From assembly GCF_013403925.1 (NCBI RefSeq), contig NZ_JABFDJ010000002.1:124001-188000 (forward strand): 64,000 bases of DNA. Reading direction: 5' to 3'. This document shows, piece after piece, positions 8,343 to 17,069 of the stretch (positions are counted from its first letter, which is position 1; every line of letters begins with the position of its first letter). Source of the stretch: Winogradskyella wichelsiae. Its GTDB lineage: Bacteria > Bacteroidota > Bacteroidia > Flavobacteriales > Flavobacteriaceae. The notes under the pieces are model-generated. The model ran no database searches. It was not told the origin of the DNA and saw only the letters and a list, made by a program, of their open reading frames with translations. The translations under genes and the position numbers were made by a program.

Positions 8343-9503
8343 TTATTTATTTGTCGCTATAAAATTTAAAACTGTACTTGTAATAAATTCAATTTGATCA
8401 TCTTCTAATTCTGTATGCATTGGTAAAGAAATTACTGACTTTATTAACTGATTTGTTACTGTAAAATCAGCCTCATTATAGCGCTCATCTAAGTAAGCCT
8501 TTTGTCTATGTAACGGAATTGGGTAGTAAACACCACAGGGAATATTCTGCGCTTGTAAATGGGATACTAAAGCATCTCTATCTACATCTTTTAAATTAAG
8601 TGTATATTGATGAAAAACATGGCAATCACAAGTATCGCAAATCTCACCACATTGGATTAACCCACTAGGTGTTACAATATTTGGATGATTTTTAAAAGCC
8701 TCATTATATTTTATAGCTGTACTTCTTCTGGCTGCGTTATAGGTATCTAAGTGTGGTAATTTAGCATCTAAAACTGCTGCTTGAATTGAATCTAAACGCG
8801 AATTTACTCCAACTACATCATGGTGGTAACGTTCGTACATACCATGATTTACAATACCTCTAATTTTATGTGCTAATTCGTCGTCATTTGTAAAAATTGC
8901 ACCACCATCTCCATAGCACCCTAAATTCTTAGAAGGAAAGAAAGAAGTTGAAGCTGCATGGCCTATAGCACCTGTTTTGGTTTTAGAACCATCACGATGT
9001 GTATATTCTGCACCAATACCTTGTGCGTTATCTTCAATAACATATAAATCATGTTCTTTAGCTAAATCCATAATCGCATCCATATCGGCTGGTAAGCCAA
9101 ATAAATGAACAGGGACAATTGCCTTTGTTTTTGGTGTAATGGCTTTTTTAATTGCTTCTACATCGATATTGAAACTTATAGGGTCTACATCAACTAAAAC
9201 CGGAGTTAATTGTAATAAAGCAATAACCTCAACGGTTGCTGCAAACGTAAAGTCAGCAGTAATAACTTCGTCACCTGGCTTTAAACCCAAACCCATCATG
9301 GCAATCTGTAAAGCATCGGTACCGTTTGCACATGGAATAACATGTTTAACCCCTAAATAATCCTCAAGATTTTTTTGAAACTGATGAACTTTTGGCCCGT
9401 TAATAAACGCAGCACTATCCATGACTTCTTGAATTGAAGGATCTACTATATCTTTAATTTTGGCATATTGACTTTGTAAGTCAACCATCTGTATTTTTTT
9501 CAT
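8343..9503 (-). CDS. DegT/DnrJ/EryC1/StrS-family PLP-dependent aminotransferase
   Basis: These enzymes transfer an amino group to a keto-sugar nucleotide, usually for surface glycan or LPS synthesis. The 386-residue protein has the family motifs GTDALQIAM (61-69), IEDNAQGIGAEY (156-167) and the PLP-binding Lys192 in FFPSKNLGCYGDGGA. GVYYPIPLHRQ lies near the C-terminus. An unusual Cys-rich loop lies at about 285-294, with Cys at 285, 289, 292 and 294 (C-x3-C-x2-C-x-C) next to His295 and His298. It could bind a metal. The gene precedes galE in the same direction and diverges from waaA. The exact sugar substrate cannot be told from sequence. Confidence 0.88.
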   Translation of the reverse strand: MKKIQMVDLQSQYAKIKDIVDPSIQEVMDSAAFINGPKVHQFQKNLEDYLGVKHVIPCANGTDALQIAMMGLGLKPGDEVITADFTFAATVEVIALLQLTPVLVDVDPISFNIDVEAIKKAITPKTKAIVPVHLFGLPADMDAIMDLAKEHDLYVIEDNAQGIGAEYTHRDGSKTKTGAIGHAASTSFFPSKNLGCYGDGGAIFTNDDELAHKIRGIVNHGMYERYHHDVVGVNSRLDSIQAAVLDAKLPHLDTYNAARRSTAIKYNEAFKNHPNIVTPSGLIQCGEICDTCDCHVFHQYTLNLKDVDRDALVSHLQAQNIPCGVYYPIPLHRQKAYLDERYNEADFTVTNQLIKSVISLPMHTELEDDQIEFITSTVLNFIATNK

Positions 9504-9626
9504 TCTGAAGATTACATTTTAATGTGTAAATAAACAAGCTAAAAGCTCTAAGCGAAAATACAAAATTGTGAGCGCTATAGCAATGTAATTAATTGAAAGA
9601 AATGTATTTTAGCACAAATCTTTTTT

Positions 9627-10865
9627 TTGAAACTACTCTACTCCATAGGAATTTATATTGCAAGTTTTGTTATTAAATGCTTAGCCTTATTCAATTCTAA
9701 ATTGAAGCAAGGCGTTGATGGCCGTAAAAACACTTTTTCAAAACTTAAAAAAGCGCTTAAACCAGAAGACAAAACATTTTGGTTCCATTGTGCTTCATTA
9801 GGCGAATATGAACAAGGCTTACCCGTTTTTGAAGCTTTAAAAATTAAGCATCCCGATTATAAAGTGGTATTATCTTTTTTCTCTCCATCAGGTTTTGAGG
9901 TTAGAAAAGACACTAAAATTGCAGATGTTGTGGTGTATCTTCCTCTTGACACCGCTACAAATGCTAAACAATTTCTAGACCTTGTTCATCCTGAATATAT
10001 TCTATTTGTAAAATACGAAATCTGGCCAAATTTTTTACATGAAATTAAAAGACAAAACTTAAATGCCATTCTTATTTCTGCAGTATTTAGAAAAGATCAA
10101 GCTTTTTTTAAATGGTATGGCAGTTATATAAAATCTGCATTATTTGCTTTCAAACATATTTTTACCCAAGATGAAAATTCAAAAAAACTACTTAAAAACA
10201 TCAATTATAATTTGGTTTCCGTCTCTGGAGATACAAGGTTCGATAGAGTTTCTAACCAACTAAAGGTTGATAATTCGGTTTCATTTATTGAAAATTTTAA
10301 AAATGATCAATTATGTGTCGTTTTTGGTAGTAGTTGGCCTGAAGATGACAAGTTATACCTCGATTATATTAATAACAATTCTACTTCAAACGTAAAATTT
10401 ATTATTGCTCCACATAATATAAAACCGAGTTATATTTCATCTTTAAAATCACAATTAAATGTAAAGACTATTTGTTTTTCAGAATTAAAACCTGAAGATA
10501 ATTTAGCAAATTACAATGTATTTATTCTAGATACTATTGGCTATCTAAGCAAGGTTTACAGTTATGCCGATATTGCCTATGTAGGCGGTGGAGCTGGCGC
10601 AACAGGACTGCATAACATTTTAGAACCAGCCGTTTTTGGTATTCCTATTCTTATTGGTAAAAATTATGAAAAATTCCCTGAAGCTAAATCTCTTATTAAC
10701 TTGGGTGGTGTAACGAGTTTAGAAAGTTCTACTGCTTTTAAATCTACATTAAATGCTTTAATTACAAATGATGTTTTAAGAAAAAATCAAGGACATATTA
10801 CAAAATCTTATATAGCATCTCATAAAGGAGCTGTACTTAAAATTATGGCTTATTTAAATTTATAA
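9627..10865 (+). CDS. waaA: 3-deoxy-D-manno-octulosonic acid (Kdo) transferase
   Basis: WaaA (KdtA) adds Kdo from CMP-Kdo to lipid A precursor at the inner face of the cytoplasmic membrane. The protein has 412 residues, close to the family norm. It carries an N-terminal membrane anchor (about 1-20) and the acceptor-side motif WFHCASLGEYEQGLP. The donor domain contains FGSSWPEDD, the VGGGAGATGLHNILEPA motif and FGIPILIGKNYEKFPEA. The start is a TTG at 9627, which gives the usual family N-terminus. No upstream ATG fits. It converges with the M20 peptidase gene, with only 3 bp between the stop codons. Confidence 0.93.
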   Translation: MKLLYSIGIYIASFVIKCLALFNSKLKQGVDGRKNTFSKLKKALKPEDKTFWFHCASLGEYEQGLPVFEALKIKHPDYKVVLSFFSPSGFEVRKDTKIADVVVYLPLDTATNAKQFLDLVHPEYILFVKYEIWPNFLHEIKRQNLNAILISAVFRKDQAFFKWYGSYIKSALFAFKHIFTQDENSKKLLKNINYNLVSVSGDTRFDRVSNQLKVDNSVSFIENFKNDQLCVVFGSSWPEDDKLYLDYINNNSTSNVKFIIAPHNIKPSYISSLKSQLNVKTICFSELKPEDNLANYNVFILDTIGYLSKVYSYADIAYVGGGAGATGLHNILEPAVFGIPILIGKNYEKFPEAKSLINLGGVTSLESSTAFKSTLNALITNDVLRKNQGHITKSYIASHKGAVLKIMAYLNL

Positions 10866-10868
10866 GTA

Positions 10869-12188
10869 TTACAATTTAGAATTCACTAATCTATACATTA
10901 AAACTGCAGTAATTTTTGCTTGTACTGCTACTGTATTTAAATTACCTGTTTCATCTATAGTATGATCACCTCCACCCCCTGTAAGCCCTAAACCATCGAT
11001 GGCCATATCTACATATTCTGAAGTAAAAGAAATATCAGCAGCACCAGCATTTCTGGGATTTACAGCTGTTACGGAACCAAAGCCTAAATCTTTACTTACT
11101 GTATTAAAATAACCAAGTAATTTGGTATTCCCTTCTGTTAAAGTTAAAGGAGGATACCCTCCTGAAGAGAATGTTAGTTCTGCTTTTGTTTTTGGATAAC
11201 TCTCAGCAACAATTTTTTGCATCGTTTCCTTAGCTTTTTTTAATTGCTCTAAAGATACTGCTCTCAGATCTCCACGAACCATCGTTTCTTGAGACACCAC
11301 ATTAGTTTTCCCCAAGGCCTGACCACCTGTTCCATCTTCATTTTCACTTAAAGAAGTCCCTCCTATTATAAATCCAGGATTAAAAGTTAGATCCTTTTCG
11401 TTGGCCAGTTGTAAGTAAAACGCATTTAAAATCCTTGAGGTTTCATAAATTGAACCTGTACCAACAGTTTCTGTAAAAACTTGAGAAGAATGTGCTGGAT
11501 TACCAGTTACCCTTAATTTCCAATCTGTAGAACCTCTCCGAGATACTACAATAGTTTTAGGGTTATTATCACCGTTTTCAAAGCCTAGAGCAATATCTGC
11601 ACGTTTAGCTGCATCAATTAAATCTTTCTTAGATAACTCTAAAGGTTTACCACTTTTTTCTTCATCTCCAGTCATTATAATTTCTATAGACATATCGTCT
11701 AAAAGTCCCGCCTTTTGTAAAGCTTGCATTGCCAAAATAATAATGACATCTCCTCCTTTCATATCCGCTACACCAGGTCCTTTTATTATAGAATCATTAA
11801 GCATAGTATATTCTTGAAACGGACTGTCTAACTCAAAAACAGTATCTAAATGTCCTATCATTAAAAATTTAGGCCCTTTTCCCCCCTTTCGTGTTGCAAT
11901 TAGATGCCCTGCTCTTCCGTAGGATTCGCCGTTAGTTAAGTGAGTTTCAAAACCTAATTTATCCAGTTCCCCTTTAAAAAGGTTACCAACTGCTTTTACC
12001 CCAGTAAAATTCATGGTACCGCTATTCATATTCACGGACTCCTTGATTAAACCAATCGCTTTGTTTATGTTAGCGTCTACAGCATTTATTATTTTCTTCT
12101 CGTCTTTATTAGTCTGTGAAAAACTCAAAAATGAAAAACAAAATAATACGATAAAACTGAAATTTTTATAGTTAAAATCTATAATCAT
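10869..12188 (-). CDS. Secreted M20-family metallopeptidase (carboxypeptidase G2-like)
   Basis: This 439-residue protein has a hydrophobic export signal (about residues 10-24, ending SFSQ) and a di-zinc M20 peptidase fold. Visible metal and catalytic residues are His113 and Asp115 in GHLDTVFE, Asp142 in GVADMKGGD, Glu176/Glu177 in TGDEEKSG and a C-terminal His in GGGDHTIDETGN. The order matches the carboxypeptidase G2 branch, which removes C-terminal glutamate or cleaves related amides. Export points to a periplasmic role. The gene diverges from the small lipoprotein gene at 12438 across about 250 bp in which no clear function was seen. Confidence 0.85.
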   Translation of the reverse strand: MIIDFNYKNFSFIVLFCFSFLSFSQTNKDEKKIINAVDANINKAIGLIKESVNMNSGTMNFTGVKAVGNLFKGELDKLGFETHLTNGESYGRAGHLIATRKGGKGPKFLMIGHLDTVFELDSPFQEYTMLNDSIIKGPGVADMKGGDVIIILAMQALQKAGLLDDMSIEIIMTGDEEKSGKPLELSKKDLIDAAKRADIALGFENGDNNPKTIVVSRRGSTDWKLRVTGNPAHSSQVFTETVGTGSIYETSRILNAFYLQLANEKDLTFNPGFIIGGTSLSENEDGTGGQALGKTNVVSQETMVRGDLRAVSLEQLKKAKETMQKIVAESYPKTKAELTFSSGGYPPLTLTEGNTKLLGYFNTVSKDLGFGSVTAVNPRNAGAADISFTSEYVDMAIDGLGLTGGGGDHTIDETGNLNTVAVQAKITAVLMYRLVNSKL

Positions 12189-12437
12189 TATGGTGACTTA
12201 TTTAATTATTTCTTATTAAAAACATTTACCTACAAGATGCTGAATTGTTATTCTGAAATCATTCCTTTTAAAAAGATATATCCATCTGTAAATATAAATT
12301 TATATTTTTTAGAATTAGAAAATTAATTAACTCAATCGACGTCCAAATCTGGTATTACTTTCGTATTTATCAAACATGTACGTAGAATTAATCAACGTAA
12401 CCAATTGAAAATTTATATTAACATTAAAACTATTAAA

Positions 12438-12851
12438 ATGAAAAAAGTTGTATTAAGTTTAGCTCTAGTCGCTGTTTTAGGATTATCATTTACGTCTTGT
12501 AGAGAGACAGAAGAAAAAACTGAAGATAAAATTGACAATGCAATGAATGAAGCTGGTGAAGCTATGGATGAAGCAGGTGATGACATTGAAAAAGCTTTAG
12601 ATGACGCGGCTGATTCTTCTAATGAAGCTTTGGATGATGCTGAAGCTGCGGCTGATAAGGCTATAGACAGTATAGAAAAAGATGCTGAGTCTATGTCTGA
12701 TGACGTAAAAGCTGCTGCTAGCGATGCAAAACAAAAAGGTAGCGATGCTGTTGACAAAGCAAAAACCAAAGGAACTATCGCTGTTGAAGATGCTAAAAAA
12801 GCAGGAAGTGATGCTGCAACTAAAGCTTCTAACAAAGTAGAAGATCTATAA
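12438..12851 (+). CDS. Small Ala/Asp/Lys-rich lipoprotein, LEA/apolipoprotein-like
   Basis: From the ATG at 12438 the protein has 137 residues. A TTG at 12405 in the same frame would add 11 residues without a sensible export signal. The start is a lipoprotein signal peptide ending FTSC (Cys21). The mature part is almost entirely charged and alanine-rich, with repeated 11-residue-like units such as ADKAIDSIEKD and DAKQKGSDAVD. It should form long amphipathic helices, as in LEA-type or apolipoprotein-like proteins. The function is unknown; stress protection or envelope association is a guess. A strong terminator follows at 12873-12905. Confidence 0.75.
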   Translation: MKKVVLSLALVAVLGLSFTSCRETEEKTEDKIDNAMNEAGEAMDEAGDDIEKALDDAADSSNEALDDAEAAADKAIDSIEKDAESMSDDVKAAASDAKQKGSDAVDKAKTKGTIAVEDAKKAGSDAATKASNKVEDL

Positions 12852-12872
12852 TTAGCTCAAAAAAAGCAAAAC

Positions 12873-12905
12873 AAAAAAGCCTGATGAAAATCAGGCTTTT
12901 TTTTG
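12873..12905. terminator. Bidirectional terminator between the small lipoprotein and lacI-type genes
   Basis: AAAAAGCCTGAT pairs with ATCAGGCTTTTT around a GAAA loop, with A tracts on one side and T tracts on the other. It can therefore stop transcription from both convergent genes. Confidence 0.9.
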
Positions 12906-12920
12906 TTTTAAACTTTCTAT

Positions 12921-13925
12921 TTATTGCACAGATTCACTCAATTGAAGTTCACTAGGAACTACGATGGTTCGTACATTTAATTCTTCATTATTAATATTCT
13001 CTATCAATAATTTCGTAGACATTTCGCCTATATCGTGTGCTTTTTGATGAATAATTGAAATTTTAGGACTCGATAAAACCTGAGTATGTTCATATCCAAA
13101 ACCTATAACTGATAAATCTTTCGGAATTTCTCTTCCTAATTTCTTAGCCATGTTGATAGCTACAATCCCTGTAATATGATCAATTGAGAGAATAGCATCA
13201 ATAGAAGGGTTAGCTTTAAGATAATTATAAATCTTGGTCTCTATATCCATATCTACCGCATGATCAAAATTTAATACATAAGTTTCTAATTTATGATCTT
13301 CTAATGCCTTTGTATAACCTTCTATTCTTAATTTACCTACACTCAACTCTTCAATATTACTAACTAATAGAATATGTTTTCGCTTATCATTAATTATTAA
13401 ATATTCTGCAGCTTCATAAACCGATTGAAAATCATCTACAATCACCTTATTACACTCAATATCATGGATGACTCTATCAAACATTAAGACAGGTTTTTTA
13501 CTTTTAATGGCTGCTTTTATGTGCTCAGTTTTTGCCTCAACTTGGCTTTCTCTCGCCACAGCAATAATAAAACCATCAACACTTCCATTAGACAACAACT
13601 CTAAACTACGTTCCTCTTTTAAGAAGGTTTCATTAGATAAACAAACTATAATATCATATCCGCTCTGAGTTGCTGTTTTCTCTATACCATGAAGTACTTC
13701 TGCAAAAAACGGATTAGTTACTGTAGGAAGTATAACACCAATTGTTTTAGACTTATTTGTCTTTAATTGCTGCGCTATTCTATTTGGTTTGTAATTTAGC
13801 TTTGTCGCTAATTCTTTAACACGTGTTCTAGTATTCTCACTAATCTCGTGACTATCATTTAATGCCTTTGAAACGGTTGAAACAGAAATATTTAAAAGTG
13901 CAGCTAATTCTTTTAGTGTTGTCAT
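12921..13925 (-). CDS. LacI-family transcriptional regulator
   Basis: The protein has 334 residues, the normal LacI length. An N-terminal helix-turn-helix (about residues 2-25, LKELAALLNISVSTVSKALN) and hinge helix (KLNYKPNRIAQQLK) are followed by a periplasmic-binding-protein-like effector domain. That domain has the family phrases TIGVILPTVTNPFFAEVLHGIE and the SIDHITGIVAINMAKKLG stretch. It would bind an operator as a dimer and respond to a sugar or sugar phosphate. It lies directly after the glucan-utilisation operon in the same direction but behind a terminator. Control of the symporter/glycosidase genes is therefore a reasonable inference, not shown. Confidence 0.92.
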   Translation of the reverse strand: MTTLKELAALLNISVSTVSKALNDSHEISENTRTRVKELATKLNYKPNRIAQQLKTNKSKTIGVILPTVTNPFFAEVLHGIEKTATQSGYDIIVCLSNETFLKEERSLELLSNGSVDGFIIAVARESQVEAKTEHIKAAIKSKKPVLMFDRVIHDIECNKVIVDDFQSVYEAAEYLIINDKRKHILLVSNIEELSVGKLRIEGYTKALEDHKLETYVLNFDHAVDMDIETKIYNYLKANPSIDAILSIDHITGIVAINMAKKLGREIPKDLSVIGFGYEHTQVLSSPKISIIHQKAHDIGEMSTKLLIENINNEELNVRTIVVPSELQLSESVQ

Positions 13926-13951
13926 TTTTTATGTTTTTATTAAAATAAAAA

Positions 13952-13976
13952 AAAGAGCATATAACATACGCTCTTT
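13952..13976 (-). terminator. Terminator at the end of the glucan-utilisation operon
   Basis: AAAGAGC at 13952-13958 pairs with GCTCTTT at 13970-13976. Read on the minus strand, the hairpin is followed by a T-rich run (A tract on the plus strand at about 13941-13954). It lies between the symporter gene and the start of the LacI gene. Confidence 0.6.
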
Positions 13977-14002
13977 AAATTTACTTTTAAAAATATTAAA
14001 AA

Positions 14003-14104
14003 CTAGTTTTTAACTAGTTTTATTGTTTTAAAACTATTAACAGTCGTGATTATTGCAATATAAACACCATTGTTAAATTTTATAGCATTTATCACAGCAG
14101 ATAT
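14003..14104 (-). pseudogene. Possible relic of a type IX secretion C-terminal sorting domain
   Basis: Between the symporter stop codon and the operon terminator, the minus strand has 33 sense codons ending in a stop. They read in part FNNGVYIAIITTVNSFK, then TIKLVKN at the end. This has the shape of the last strands of type A sorting domains of the type IX secretion system: an NGVY turn, alternating hydrophobic strand residues, and a final K-L-x-K. An in-frame stop at 14105-14107 cuts it off upstream, and no start codon or enzyme domain remains. The likely reading is the 3' remnant of a lost secreted enzyme gene. A chance match is possible. A 10-bp CTAG-centred inverted repeat (13999-14021) overlaps its end. 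Confidence 0.4.
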
Positions 14105-14128
14105 CTAAAAAAAAATAATTTTTATATT

Positions 14129-15547
14129 TTATCTTAGTGATTCTGCTTTACGCTGATCTAATTCTGCACGTATTTTATTTGAACGTTCTTCGGTAAGATC
14201 ATAATTTCGCATAATGTACATTGCTACTAAAGTACCTAAAATAGGTAATCCTGAAAAGAATAGCCTTAAGCCCGTTATAGCATTTTCCGATTGAACATCT
14301 AACAAAGAATCAAATCCAATAATTGATAATATGGCACCACTTAATCCGCCTGCTATACCAAAACCAAATTTAACCATCCACCAGTATATCGCTCCAAAAA
14401 CACCTTCGCGTCGTTTACCTGTATGTAGTTCGTCTAAATCAATTACATCTGCCGTCATAGACATCATAAGTGTAAATAACCCCCCTATTCCAAAAGAGAA
14501 AAACGGTAAAGCAAATAAAAACAGATAAGGTTTTCCTGGAATAAATAAAAACCAGAGCATAATGTAACCTATCACAGAAATACCTTGTGAGACCATAAAT
14601 GCTTGTTTTTTCCCTAATACTTTAGACATTTTTGCTACGATAGGAATTACTAAAAACGTTGTAACTAAAGCTCCTATACTTCCAAATAATGTAGGCCATA
14701 TACCTGCAGCGGCGGCATCTCCATTAAAAAGATAGTAAACAATTATAAAAAATGTAAAACTAGCCACGGTATTAAAGGCATTAAAGACAAAGAATGTCGC
14801 AAAACACAGTTTTTTAAAAGGTTCGGATTTGAATGCTTCTACAAAATTGTCTCCAATTTCCTTTAAACTACCTCCAATATTCTTAATCGTTAGTGCTGAA
14901 TAATTTTCATTAACTGTTGACCTACTTTTAATAAAAATAGCTGGCACCATAGCACAAATCGCAAAAATAATACCGACCCAAACAGCTAATTCTCTTACAG
15001 CAACATCTGCAGTAGGATACCATTCTGGATCATACATTATAACCCAAAACCAAGGTGCTATTACCCAAGCCCATTGACCAATCCACTGCGATACAGCCAT
15101 AATACTAGTACGCTCATGAAAATCATCGCTCATTTCATAACCCATGGCTACGTAAGGCACACTAAAAATGGTTAAGCCTAAATAAAACATAAAGGATGTT
15201 AGTAAAAAGTACCAAAAATTATAATCAAGTGAATTTTCTCTAAAGAGTTGCCACATAATTATAAACGCAACCCCCATTATAATAGCTCCGATAAACACAT
15301 ATTGCCTACGTCTTCCCCATCTAGATTTGGTATTATCTGAGATATAACCCATAATTGGGTCAGTTATAGCATCAAAAATTCTTGGAGCTAAAGAAACAAC
15401 GCCCCACATCCAACCCGGAAAACCTAAATCTTTAACTAAAACCACAATGAATATACCAATAACAGCAGGAAACATTTGATTTGCAAGCATTCCTAATCCA
15501 AAAGCAACTTTTTGACCTAATGGCACTTTATTGGCAATTGTGGACAT
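14129..15547 (-). CDS. GPH-family sugar:cation symporter (MFS)
   Basis: The 472-residue protein has about 12 hydrophobic membrane segments. It carries the signature of the glycoside-pentoside-hexuronide:cation symporter family: ITDPIMGYISDNTKSRWGRRR near residue 60 and the second-half motif MTADVIDLDELHTGKRREG. It would bring sugars or short oligosaccharides across the inner membrane with Na+ or H+. Its stop is followed by the relic and terminator, and its start lies 2 bp from the GH30 stop. It is thus the last intact gene of the glucan operon. Together with a phosphorylase that lacks a signal peptide, it suggests uptake of laminari-oligosaccharides (inference). Confidence 0.9.
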   Translation of the reverse strand: MSTIANKVPLGQKVAFGLGMLANQMFPAVIGIFIVVLVKDLGFPGWMWGVVSLAPRIFDAITDPIMGYISDNTKSRWGRRRQYVFIGAIIMGVAFIIMWQLFRENSLDYNFWYFLLTSFMFYLGLTIFSVPYVAMGYEMSDDFHERTSIMAVSQWIGQWAWVIAPWFWVIMYDPEWYPTADVAVRELAVWVGIIFAICAMVPAIFIKSRSTVNENYSALTIKNIGGSLKEIGDNFVEAFKSEPFKKLCFATFFVFNAFNTVASFTFFIIVYYLFNGDAAAAGIWPTLFGSIGALVTTFLVIPIVAKMSKVLGKKQAFMVSQGISVIGYIMLWFLFIPGKPYLFLFALPFFSFGIGGLFTLMMSMTADVIDLDELHTGKRREGVFGAIYWWMVKFGFGIAGGLSGAILSIIGFDSLLDVQSENAITGLRLFFSGLPILGTLVAMYIMRNYDLTEERSNKIRAELDQRKAESLR

Positions 15548-15549
15548 AA

Positions 15550-17058
15550 TTATTTAGTTTTAGTTGGAATCATTATTGTTTGAATCGCTTGTCCGCTTAT
15601 TTTAACCTTTACAGTTTTATCACCAAGCGCTAAAGTGAAATTTTTGAATTGCTTACCTTCATTAAAAATCACAATTGCGATAGAATTATCTGGATTCTTA
15701 GCTGCAGTAACCATAAGGTCTTTATCTGCATTTTCAATATCAATAACTTCTGCCCCTGGTCTTATGTATTTACTAAAGTGAGCCATCGTATAATAAAGTG
15801 GTGTAAAGTAAACCTCATCAGCATCTGGATCTACAATCACAGGCGCAACACACCAGTTTTCAAACCAGTTTGGTCCACCTTGACGGTCTAAAACCATATT
15901 CCAGTCTACCCATCCGTCTACCCAATTGTTAAGACAACCAATAATATCTCTTGCATAGCGATTTACTGGTGAATATTTTGGATGTAGATGTTTGTCTTCA
16001 TCTGAAGCCCAATCCCAACCCCAATCTGTAGCTTCTTTCTGCCAGTACCAAGCATCATCTTGCCATTTTGGAATTTCAGAATCTACACAACCTTCAGTTT
16101 CTATAAGGTATTTATTTGGCGCTTTGTCATGTGCGTATTGTAATTCTTCTGGAAAATAATCATACGTACTCTCGTACCAGTGAATAGCTAAACCATCGAA
16201 ATATTTTGAAGAAGCTTCATCTTTATACATTTCATCTACCCATTCATTTATCCCTTTTCTATTCTGATCATAACCTAAGATATTTACGTCTCCAAAACCA
16301 ACAGTTTCTAATTTTGGTCCTAAATGATTTTGAACAAAATCCGTTTCTTCCGCTGGTGTAAAGTGCATACTTTCCCAGTTATTCCCATTTCCGTGAGGTT
16401 CATTTACCGGTGTTAATCCCCAAATATCAATTCCTTCAGCTTTGTAAGCATCTAAGTATTTAGAAAAATACAATGCAAAAGTATCGTAGTATTCTGGCAA
16501 TAATTTACCACCAACATAGGCTTTGTTATCTTTCATCCATGGTGGTGAAGACCAAGGTGAAGCAATAATGTTAAATCCATCTTTTGAAATCGCTTGAGCA
16601 TCTTTAATCATGGGAATTAAATCATCACGATCTTCCTCTATATTAAAGCTCTTTAATTCCATATCATCTACAACAGGTGCATATGTATAGTTACTTAAAG
16701 AAAAATCGCATGAAGCAATATGCGTTCTCGTTAAAGAATAACGTGCGCCATCTTCTGCGAAATAAGCCTGTAAAATTGTATCTCTATTTTTCTTACTTAA
16801 TTTGTTCAATAAATAAGCTGAAGATTCTGTAAAAGACCCTCCAAAACCTGTTATAGTTTGAAACGTTTTTTCTGGTAAAATTTTAATTACAGCAGCAGAA
16901 TCTACTTCTGTAAATTCCGTAATTCTTGTTAGCTTATTACCACTTTCTGAAGTTTCGTAAACTTCAACTTTTAAAGTGTCGTCCTTCTTCTTCTCAGGAG
17001 CACAACTTACTACAGCTAAAATTAAGAGCGCCATTAGGCTGATCCTTGTTCGTTTCAT
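15550..17058 (-). CDS. GH30-family lipoprotein glycosidase (beta-1,6-glucanase type)
   Basis: The 502-residue protein starts with a lipoprotein signal ending VVSC (Cys19). A clan GH-A barrel follows, with a C-terminal beta-domain. GH30 features visible are TITGFGGSFTESSAYLL, SPWSSPPWMK, the acid/base Glu220 in TPVNEP and the probable nucleophile Glu322 in IETEGCVDS. Bacteroidota members of this type hydrolyse beta-1,6-linked glucose, which in laminarin or fungal glucan would be the side branches. The other possible activity is beta-glucosylceramidase-like. It sits in the operon 11 bp after the GH-A glycosidase gene and 2 bp before the symporter. Location is the periplasm or the outer membrane. 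Confidence 0.88.
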   Translation of the reverse strand: MKRTRISLMALLILAVVSCAPEKKKDDTLKVEVYETSESGNKLTRITEFTEVDSAAVIKILPEKTFQTITGFGGSFTESSAYLLNKLSKKNRDTILQAYFAEDGARYSLTRTHIASCDFSLSNYTYAPVVDDMELKSFNIEEDRDDLIPMIKDAQAISKDGFNIIASPWSSPPWMKDNKAYVGGKLLPEYYDTFALYFSKYLDAYKAEGIDIWGLTPVNEPHGNGNNWESMHFTPAEETDFVQNHLGPKLETVGFGDVNILGYDQNRKGINEWVDEMYKDEASSKYFDGLAIHWYESTYDYFPEELQYAHDKAPNKYLIETEGCVDSEIPKWQDDAWYWQKEATDWGWDWASDEDKHLHPKYSPVNRYARDIIGCLNNWVDGWVDWNMVLDRQGGPNWFENWCVAPVIVDPDADEVYFTPLYYTMAHFSKYIRPGAEVIDIENADKDLMVTAAKNPDNSIAIVIFNEGKQFKNFTLALGDKTVKVKISGQAIQTIMIPTKTK

Positions 17059-17069
17059 ATCTGTGTTAT

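Noticed and set aside
12413..12835. Long open frame on the minus strand (140 codons) opposite the small lipoprotein gene
   Set aside because: It is the mirror of Ala/Asp/Lys-rich codons; its Ser/Ala/Phe-rich product has no pattern, and the plus-strand gene has a lipoprotein signal and terminator.
13999..14021. CTAG-centred 10-bp inverted repeat as a LacI operator
   Set aside because: It is A/T-dominated, lies over the end of the relic, and gives no clear operator symmetry compared with known LacI-family sites.
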